DNA from: Candidatus Njordarchaeota archaeon
GTDB taxonomy: Archaea; Asgardarchaeota; Njordarchaeia; Njordarchaeales; Njordarchaeaceae
DNA: 5,558 bases
Assembly: GCA_029856615.1 (NCBI GenBank)
Contig: JAHKLF010000111.1
Span: 1 to 5,558, forward strand
Direction of reading: 5' to 3'
The translations under genes and the position numbers were made by a program. Shown here piece by piece: positions 1 through 4,557 of the stretch; positions within the stretch are counted from its first letter, which is position 1; every line of letters starts with the position of its first letter. The notes beneath the pieces were generated by a model. That model made no database searches, was not told the DNA's origin, and was given only the letters and a program-made list of their open reading frames with translations.

Positions 1-693
1 AAAATCGTCGCCCACTCTAATGCTAATTTGGGGATAGCATTTGATGGTGATGCCGATAGAGGTGTCGTAGTAGACGAAAAAGGCAGAAAAATACCTGCAG
101 AAAACCTTGCTATTATAGTTGCAGAAGATCTTCTTAAAGCGGGAGATGTAGTCGTTTATAACATTGAATGTTCATCAATACTTCGAAAATATTTAGAAGA
201 GCTAGGCATTAGAGCAATTGAGACGCGTGTTGGTGATGTCTTCGTAGCGAAATATGCCAAGAAATATAATGCAAAATTAGGAGTAGAAAGTAGTTACCAT
301 TTCTTCATACCTAAATATGGCTTTTATTACGATGATGCAATTCTCTTCACTTATATTTTGACTGCGATATTGTCCAGAAAAAAGAAACCTTTATCCGAAC
401 TCGCAGATCAAATAGGATATTATTATGTCATTCGAGAAAATATTCCTGTAGAAGACGCTTTAAAGTGGCGTGCTATGGAACATTTAAAAGATATCATATT
501 ACACGAATATCCAGATGCTAGCACAATAGACGGTATTAAGGTATACATGGAAAATGCTTCAGTGTTAATAAGACCAAGTAATACAGAGCCAGTAATAAGA
601 ATGATGACTGAGGCTGAAAGAGAAGAAGATGCCATCAAGTTACATAAAGTATTTAGGGAAAAACTTATGAATGCTATTCACAAAGAGCATTAA
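1..693 (+). CDS. Phosphomannomutase/phosphoglucomutase-family protein, C-terminal part (5' truncated by window edge)
   Basis: This is an alpha-D-phosphohexomutase, a cytoplasmic enzyme that moves phosphate between C1 and C6 of a hexose phosphate (mannose, glucose or glucosamine). The reading frame is open from base 1, so the TTG at 28 is an internal Leu codon; the N-terminal domain with the catalytic phosphoserine lies outside the window. The metal-binding loop DGDADR is at 43-60. TRVGDVFVAKYAK, the usual region before the sugar-binding loop, follows. The sugar-binding loop itself reads VESSYHFF, with ESSYH at 286-300, where family members usually have E-x-S-G-H. The phosphate-binding loop RPSNTEPVIR is at 571-600, and the protein ends 31 codons later, normal for domain 4. 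The family is secure but the substrate is not: archaeal members include phosphomannomutase/phosphoglucomutase, phosphoglucosamine mutase and phosphopentomutase. The stop codon overlaps that of the convergent tatD-like gene. Confidence 0.93.
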   Translation, partial: KIVAHSNANLGIAFDGDADRGVVVDEKGRKIPAENLAIIVAEDLLKAGDVVVYNIECSSILRKYLEELGIRAIETRVGDVFVAKYAKKYNAKLGVESSYHFFIPKYGFYYDDAILFTYILTAILSRKKKPLSELADQIGYYYVIRENIPVEDALKWRAMEHLKDIILHEYPDASTIDGIKVYMENASVLIRPSNTEPVIRMMTEAEREEDAIKLHKVFREKLMNAIHKEH

Positions 694-1508
694 ACTCTCA
701 ATCTGAAAAGGTTTATAGCATTTCTCGTTGTTACTTTTATTACATCCATTATATCAATATCTTTGATTATTGAAATAACAGCTGCCGAAAAAAGAATATT
801 CCAAGGATAACTTAATCTACCTCGTTTAGGAGAAAGCGCTGGAGCATCGCTCTCTAGCATCATATATTCCAAGGGTAACACCTTCGCTAACTTTTGTTTC
901 TGGGGGCTATAAGCTATGGTTGGCGGAATACTAAAATAATAACCCGCTTCGATACCCTTTTTGGCATATTTAGCTTTACCAGAAAAACTATGCATTAATA
1001 CTCTTTCAGCTCCATTTCTAAGTAGAATATCTACGGCATATTTCCCAGCACTCCGTGAATGAACTACCAGCGGCTTATCTAGCTCCTTAGCAATGTTTAT
1101 GAATAATTCAAATTTCTTTATCTGTTGCATCCTTATCTCGTCTGAATTATTTGGAGGCGAAAAATCTAATCCTACTTCTCCAACACCAACGATCTCTCTT
1201 TCATACTGTTTTATGAAATTAATCACGCGATCTACTGGCTCGTTATACAGGGGATGAGATCCAATTGTTATGAAAATCCATTTCTCGAACTTTCTTGACA
1301 AGTCGAGAGCAATATATCTTTCATCATCAGTTAACGGGGAAGAAATCATGATAATTCTACGTTTTATCGATAGCTCAATAGCATATATTCTCTCACTATC
1401 TGTATAAGCGTCAGATTCTATGTGACAATGTGAATCTACTATACGTTCATATTCTAATTTAAGGACTTCACCAATAACTTTATCTATTTGAGAATGATTT
1501 ATCCTCAT
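690..1508 (-). CDS. TatD-family metal-dependent hydrolase (putative 3'-5' DNase)
   Basis: This is a TIM-barrel hydrolase of the TatD family in the amidohydrolase superfamily. Characterised members are Mg2+-dependent 3'-5' DNases/RNases or act in D-aminoacyl quality control, so nuclease activity is inferred here. All expected metal ligands are visible, numbered from ATG 1508: DSHCH (His27, His29), GVGEVGLDF (Glu111), PLVVHSR (His150), LMHSFSG (His173) and ESDAPALSP (Asp221). The conserved IGSHP strand is at 82-86. At 272 residues it is of normal length, with about 22 residues before the first barrel strand, slightly more than usual. I chose ATG 1508 over in-frame GTG 1520 because a run of seven G (1512-1518 on the opposite strand) sits just before it as a Shine-Dalgarno-like tract and a TATA-like element places transcription start near 1520. 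The gene is divergent from cutA and convergent with the mutase gene. Confidence 0.92.
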   Translation of the reverse strand: MRINHSQIDKVIGEVLKLEYERIVDSHCHIESDAYTDSERIYAIELSIKRRIIMISSPLTDDERYIALDLSRKFEKWIFITIGSHPLYNEPVDRVINFIKQYEREIVGVGEVGLDFSPPNNSDEIRMQQIKKFELFINIAKELDKPLVVHSRSAGKYAVDILLRNGAERVLMHSFSGKAKYAKKGIEAGYYFSIPPTIAYSPQKQKLAKVLPLEYMMLESDAPALSPKRGRLSYPWNILFSAAVISIIKDIDIMDVIKVTTRNAINLFRLRV

Positions 1509-1541
1509 CAACCCCCCCACTGCATTATCGACTTTATTCCA

Positions 1542-1550
1542 GCTTATAAT
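1542..1550 (-). promoter_or_regulatory. Possible TATA box for the tatD-like gene
   Basis: Read on the - strand this is ATTATAAGC, close to an archaeal box A. Its centre, near 1546, is about 26 bases from 1520, the usual TATA-to-start distance. This would give a leader of about 12 bases before ATG 1508 carrying the G-tract. It is a short AT-rich match in a 59-base divergent gap, so support is modest. Confidence 0.3.
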
Positions 1551-1553
1551 GTT

Positions 1554-1561
1554 AAGGAGGG
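1554..1561 (+). promoter_or_regulatory. Strong Shine-Dalgarno sequence of cutA
   Basis: AAGGAGGG matches the complement of the archaeal 16S rRNA 3' end. It lies six bases before ATG 1568, which decides that start over the in-frame ATG at 1577. It is the best ribosome-binding site in the window. Confidence 0.8.
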
Positions 1562-1567
1562 AATGAT

Positions 1568-1882
1568 ATGAGTGATATGATTATATTTTTAACCACAGTA
1601 GATTCTGGGGAAAAAGCTTTTCAGTTGGCTAATGAACTAGTAAAGAGAAAACTAGCTGGATGTGTGAGTATAGCAAAAGTAAGCTCAACATATATGTGGA
1701 AAGGCGCGATAGAAAAAAGCGAAGAATTTTTACTAATTATAAAAACTCTAAAAAACAGGGAAAACAAGTTAGTAGCATGGTTAAAAGAGAATCATCCATA
1801 TGAGGCTCCAGAGTTAGTAGCTATAGAGACAAAAGCTTTCAATCCATACTTAAGTTGGTTGAAAGAAAGTTTAAGTGAATGA
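1568..1882 (+). CDS. cutA: CutA1 divalent-cation tolerance protein
   Basis: CutA1 is a small, very stable trimeric ferredoxin-like protein found in all three domains of life. In E. coli it was linked to copper/divalent-metal tolerance, while its molecular role remains uncertain. The 104-residue length is normal. Family hallmarks are visible in order: an N-terminal strand MIIFLTTV; ANELVKRKLAGCVSI (residues 21-35), with the conserved Cys32; YMWKGAIEKSEEFLLIIKT (42-60), with the W-x-G turn and the E-x-x-L-x-x-K-T strand; HPYEAPEL (76-83), the most diagnostic motif; and YLSWL near the C-terminus. No signal peptide or membrane segment is present, so it should be cytoplasmic. The start is fixed by the Shine-Dalgarno sequence at 1554-1561. 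The next gene begins 75 bases downstream on the same strand, so the two could share a transcript, although the gap contains an unusual tRNA-like segment. Confidence 0.96.
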   Translation: MSDMIIFLTTVDSGEKAFQLANELVKRKLAGCVSIAKVSSTYMWKGAIEKSEEFLLIIKTLKNRENKLVAWLKENHPYEAPELVAIETKAFNPYLSWLKESLSE

Positions 1883-1884
1883 TT

Positions 1885-1936
1885 TCAGCGTGGCTTTTCT
1901 CGTCATCTGAAAATCGGAGCTTCGCGGGTTCAACAT
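1885..1936 (-). ncRNA. Weak candidate C/D-box guide RNA with tRNA-like complement
   Basis: On the - strand the 66 bases between cutA and the next gene contain, in order, ATGTTGA (1936-1930, one mismatch to box C RUGAUGA), CAGA (1909-1906, a degenerate D'), ATGACGA (1906-1900, one mismatch to C') and CTGA (1888-1885, perfect box D). The overall 52 bases is a normal size for an archaeal C/D sRNA. Against it, the box C mismatch hits an A that forms a sheared G-A pair in the kink-turn, and there is no spacer between D' and C'. In its favour, the stretch before D' is complementary to a tRNA-like sequence and the N+5 rule would point at tRNA position 39, a known archaeal 2'-O-methylation site. The + strand could instead be a tRNA remnant. 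Confidence 0.2.
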
Positions 1937-1957
1937 CTGTAATATCATGTGATAAAA

Positions 1958-2422
1958 ATGAAGAAAAATAAAATTTATCCCATTAGCTTACGAATTGCCG
2001 TTCATATTCACGCTACAGAAGGCGAAAAAAAGGTATTGCAAGCAATCAAAAATATTTTGCCTCATGGTGTGGATATACCTTTTAAGAAAGAGGTTTTTGT
2101 AGGCTATTATGGAAATCAAATTATTAGATTAGAGGGCGTTTTAAGGAAACCTCGGATTGTAAAGGAAATTTTCAGAAACATAATAACTAATATTAAGGGT
2201 TTTACATATCCCTCATGGATCGTAGAACGTTTCGAAAAGAAACAAAATAGTCTGTATATCAGACTTGATAAACAGGCAGCCTACAATGGAGAAATCAAAT
2301 TGGGATGGGGGGATGACATTATACACCTAATTTTTAAGTTTCCGGGTTACATTAGTATTAGTGGCAGGGAGCTGGAAGCATTCATTGAGCAATTAAGGAA
2401 AGAAAAGTCAGAGCAACTGTGA
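1958..2422 (+). CDS. COG1325-type RNA-binding protein (predicted archaeal exosome-associated)
   Basis: This belongs to the archaeal family annotated as a predicted exosome subunit or RNA-binding protein (COG1325, Pfam RNA_binding), which is thought to bind RNA with a dsRBD-like fold; direct function is poorly characterised. Numbered from ATG 1958, the recognisable blocks are HATEGEKKVLQAIKNILP (18-35), with the hallmark HATE; VGYYGNQI (48-55), the family's G-h-x-G-N-x-I turn; and LYIRLDKQAAYNGEIKLG (99-116), followed by the DDIIHLIFKF strand. The length of 154 residues is typical. There is an in-frame GTG at 1949, but GTGAT at 1949-1953 pairs with the 16S 3' end four bases before ATG 1958, so that GTG more likely belongs to the ribosome-binding site. 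The protein is basic and has no membrane segment. It follows cutA closely and may be read with it. Confidence 0.88.
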   Translation: MKKNKIYPISLRIAVHIHATEGEKKVLQAIKNILPHGVDIPFKKEVFVGYYGNQIIRLEGVLRKPRIVKEIFRNIITNIKGFTYPSWIVERFEKKQNSLYIRLDKQAAYNGEIKLGWGDDIIHLIFKFPGYISISGRELEAFIEQLRKEKSEQL

Positions 2423-2457
2423 TCGGTCATCACATCCCTTTTGCCAGGTCTCATCAT
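2408..2457 (-). ncRNA. Candidate antisense C/D-box sRNA at the 3' end of the COG1325 gene
   Basis: On the - strand there are two perfect box C consensus motifs, ATGATGA (2457-2451) and GTGATGA (2433-2427), followed by a perfect box D, CTGA (2411-2408). The span is 50 bases, and the spacing fits the C, C' and D order of archaeal C/D sRNAs, with a 15-base segment between C' and D available as a guide. No acceptable D' box is seen before C'. The D-side guide lies antisense to the last codons of the COG1325 gene; archaeal C/D genes are known to overlap ORF ends. The + strand in this area also forms a small hairpin (2418-2423 with 2429-2434), so the motifs may be fortuitous. Confidence 0.3.
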
Positions 2458-2520
2458 CCAATTTATGAGATATGAATATGTAAAGTTCTAGGTAAAAGTG
2501 TTTCTAATGACATTTTAGGA

Positions 2521-2531
2521 TTTCTTTTTTT
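2521..2531 (+). terminator. T-rich tract, possible archaeal terminator
   Basis: The sequence TTTCTTTTTTT, including seven consecutive T, lies about 100 bases after the COG1325 stop and about 50 bases before the TATA-like element of the ligase. Archaeal RNA polymerase can terminate at such U-tracts without a hairpin. It is a good candidate for separating the two transcription units, though only position and composition support it. Confidence 0.45.
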
Positions 2532-2580
2532 AAAATACTTAATCAACAAAACTAATTAAGACAAATATGAAATTGTGACA

Positions 2581-2591
2581 TACTTTAAACG
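2581..2591 (+). promoter_or_regulatory. Possible TATA-box promoter of DNA ligase
   Basis: TACTTTAAACG contains TTTAAA at 2584-2589. A start 26 bases downstream would fall near 2613, leaving a leader of about 45 bases before ATG 2658 and placing the in-frame TTG at 2610 upstream of the transcript. That agrees with the start chosen from protein similarity. The whole region is AT-rich, so the box itself is a weak call. Confidence 0.3.
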
Positions 2592-2657
2592 TATTACTAG
2601 AGATTATTTTTGTTTTTGGATACGCAAATAATCAAGAATAGGTGCTTTTATTTGCCG

Positions 2658-4433
2658 ATGTTATTTGAAACTTTGTGTGAATACTACGATAAATTAGAAA
2701 AAATTACCAGCAAAATTGACATGACAAAAATTTTAGCTGATCTATTCCGAAAAGCCGATCCGGAAGAAATCGATAAAATAGCTTATCTAACAGTCGGCGA
2801 ATTATGGCCCGATTATTTAGGTCATCCTGAATTAGGAATAGCTGAAAGAATGATTTTGAGAGCCATATCAAAGGCTACAGGTCTAGGAATAGAACGGTTA
2901 GAGAAACTTCTAAAAGCACTCGGTGATGTAGGAAAAGTAGCAGAACGAGCAATATCTATGCGAAAAATTGGAGCTTTAATGGTAGCTCCTCTTACAGTAA
3001 AGGAAGTTTATGAGAAATTTGTAAAGATAGCTAAAGCTTCAGGGCCAGGTAGTCAAGATCTCAAAATTAGAATCCTTATAGGGATGTTTGTATCAGCAAA
3101 GCCCATAGAAGCTCGTTACATAGCAAGAATAGCCATTGGCCAGCTTAGATTAGGCGTCGGGGAAATGACTATATTAGATGCCTTAGCAGAAGCCTTTCTA
3201 CGTACTAGAGAACGACGTGAAATTGTGGAAAAAGCATATAATCGTGTACCTGACATAGGACTAATAGCAAAAATAGTAGCGACAGAAGGAGAAGAGGGTC
3301 TTCGTAAGGTAAGAGTAGAGCCAGGAATACCGATACGTCCAATGCTTGCTGAGCGATTAGAGGATCCTGCTGAAATTTTAAGAAAATTAGGGGGAGAAGC
3401 AGCAGCAGAGTGGAAATATGATGGAGAAAGATGTCAGATTCACAAGAAAAGGGACACTATTAAACTATTTTCAAGAAGACTAGAGGACATTACTTATCAA
3501 TATCCCGATGTAGTAGAATACGTTAGGAAATTTATTAAAGCTGAAGAATGTATAATCGAGGGAGAAATTGTTGCAATAGACCCAGAAACGGGTGAAATGA
3601 GACCTTTCCAAGAGTTAATGCACCGAAAGAGAAAATATGATATATCAAGAATTGCAGAAGAGTATCCCGTGAAGGTATATTTATTTGATATAGTTTATCT
3701 AAACGGCGAGGAGCTCTTTGAAAAACCTTATCCGGAAAGAAGAAAAGTATTGGAGAGTATACTTAAGCCTAATGATCACTTACTCTTAGCCCATGTCAAA
3801 ATTGTTAGGTCACTAGAAGAATTAGAAAAATGGTTCTTAGAGGCAATAGAAAATGGATGTGAAGGCTTGGTAGTTAAAGCTGTCAGGGGAGATGCAATAT
3901 ATCAAGCTGGGGCTAGAGGTTGGCTTTGGATAAAATATAAAAGAGATTACAAAAGCGAAATGGCAGACACTGTAGATCTAGTTGTTGTAGGAGCGTTTGC
4001 TGGCAAGGGCAGAAGAGCGGGTTCTTATGGAGCATTATTATTAGCTGCTTATGATTCCGAAAGAGATGTTTTTGAAACCGTTTGTAAGGTTGGTTCTGGA
4101 TTTACAGACTCTGACTTAGCACAGCTCCCTAACTTATTACAACCATATATTGTCGATAGAAAACCCGCTAGAGTCATAAGTGAAATAGAGCCAGATTACT
4201 GGGTAGAGCCAGCACTCGTCATGGAGGTCATAGGAGCTGAACTTACATTGAGTCCCGTGCACACAGCGGGTAGAAATCTGATTAAGAGAGAGTTAGGTAA
4301 GACCGCAGGTATTGCTATCAGATTTCCCAGATTCGTTAGGTGGAGGCCAGATAAAAAACCTGAAGATGCTACGTCTCCTAGAGAATTATTTGAGATGTAT
4401 TTGGCTCAACTCAGAAAGCTCGAAACAAAATAA
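2658..4433 (+). CDS. lig: ATP-dependent DNA ligase
   Basis: This is the replicative/repair ligase that seals nicks, chiefly between Okazaki fragments, through a lysine-AMP intermediate. At 591 residues it has normal length for an archaeal Lig. Numbered from ATG 2658: the alpha-helical DNA-binding domain covers roughly 1-215; the adenylation domain has motif I KYDGER (253-258, catalytic Lys253, bases 3414-3431), motif Ia SRRLEDIT (272-279), motif III EGEIVAID (301-308), motif IIIa VYLFDIVY (340-347), motif IV EGLVVKA (402-408) and motif V WLWIKYKRDY (422-431); the OB-fold domain ends with motif VI RFPRFVRWRPDK (555-566). I prefer ATG 2658 over TTG 2610 because MLFETLCEYYDKLEKITS matches the start of crenarchaeal ligases, whereas the 16 extra residues do not. 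No clear Shine-Dalgarno sequence precedes it. The usual PCNA-binding loop looks altered. It appears to be a single-gene transcription unit. Confidence 0.97.
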   Translation: MLFETLCEYYDKLEKITSKIDMTKILADLFRKADPEEIDKIAYLTVGELWPDYLGHPELGIAERMILRAISKATGLGIERLEKLLKALGDVGKVAERAISMRKIGALMVAPLTVKEVYEKFVKIAKASGPGSQDLKIRILIGMFVSAKPIEARYIARIAIGQLRLGVGEMTILDALAEAFLRTRERREIVEKAYNRVPDIGLIAKIVATEGEEGLRKVRVEPGIPIRPMLAERLEDPAEILRKLGGEAAAEWKYDGERCQIHKKRDTIKLFSRRLEDITYQYPDVVEYVRKFIKAEECIIEGEIVAIDPETGEMRPFQELMHRKRKYDISRIAEEYPVKVYLFDIVYLNGEELFEKPYPERRKVLESILKPNDHLLLAHVKIVRSLEELEKWFLEAIENGCEGLVVKAVRGDAIYQAGARGWLWIKYKRDYKSEMADTVDLVVVGAFAGKGRRAGSYGALLLAAYDSERDVFETVCKVGSGFTDSDLAQLPNLLQPYIVDRKPARVISEIEPDYWVEPALVMEVIGAELTLSPVHTAGRNLIKRELGKTAGIAIRFPRFVRWRPDKKPEDATSPRELFEMYLAQLRKLETK

Positions 4434-4441
4434 CGATATCC

Positions 4442-4460
4442 AAAAATACATAATATTTTT
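4442..4460 (+). terminator. A/T hairpin ending in T5 after DNA ligase
   Basis: AAAAATA (4442-4448) and TATTTTT (4454-4460) are perfect complements around a five-base loop, starting eight bases after the ligase stop codon. The 3' arm ends in five T. A weak all-A/T stem followed by nothing but the T-run fits archaeal U-tract termination better than a bacterial GC-rich hairpin. Position immediately after a stop codon and before a separately translated gene is the main support. Confidence 0.5.
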
Positions 4461-4545
4461 AGGGAATTATTAACGCATCTTTTAGTGTTACCACTATGAA
4501 ATGCCAATTTTTGTACTAATGTCTCGGAAATAAGAAAAGCGCACT

Positions 4546-4551
4546 GGGGGG
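4546..4551 (+). promoter_or_regulatory. G-tract ribosome binding site of the MFS gene
   Basis: Six consecutive G lie six bases before the TTG at 4558. G-U wobble allows pairing with the CCUCC core of the 16S 3' end. There is no ATG or GTG between the in-frame stop TAA at 4531 and this TTG, so the tract is what identifies the start. The tatD-like gene uses a similar G7 tract. Confidence 0.5.
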
Positions 4552-4557
4552 TATAAT

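Larger units (their letters stand above)
2423..2657. other. Non-coding gap between the COG1325 gene and DNA ligase
   Basis: No open frame here resembles a protein. The stretch is strongly AT-rich. It holds a possible antisense sRNA at its left edge, a pyrimidine tract at 2521-2531 that could end the upstream transcript, and a TATA-like TTTAAA at 2584-2589. The last 48 bases are in frame with the ligase from a TTG at 2610, but those residues do not match the family and are treated as leader. Confidence 0.6.

Noticed and set aside
28..30. TTG as a start codon for the phosphohexomutase
   Set aside because: The frame is open upstream to base 1, and the residues before it continue the metal-loop domain; the gene is simply cut by the window edge.
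423..638. 71-residue - strand open frame
   Set aside because: It lies wholly inside the phosphohexomutase, which has clear family motifs; it is a shadow frame.
1509..1520. GTG 1520 as the tatD start, with the G7 tract as coding and possibly phase-variable sequence
   Set aside because: A TATA-like element suggests transcription begins about here, and the G-tract fits better as a ribosome-binding site for ATG 1508. There is no other sign of phase variation.
1881..1915. Imperfect hairpin GATTTCAG/CTGAAAATC just after cutA as a terminator
   Set aside because: The stem has a bulge and an 18-base loop with no T-run after it, and the downstream gene is close on the same strand.
1883..1948. Complete tRNA gene
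   Set aside because: Only the anticodon-loop to T-loop portion fits; no D-arm, acceptor stem, anticodon 5' strand or T-stem 3' strand can be formed.
2418..2434. TGTGAT/ATCACA hairpin over the COG1325 stop as a terminator
   Set aside because: The stem is six base pairs and only a T4 run follows several bases later; the T7 tract at 2525-2531 is a better candidate.
2610..2657. N-terminal extension of DNA ligase from TTG 2610
   Set aside because: The extra 16 residues do not resemble ligase N-termini, no Shine-Dalgarno sequence precedes the TTG, and crenarchaeal ligases begin at the position of ATG 2658.
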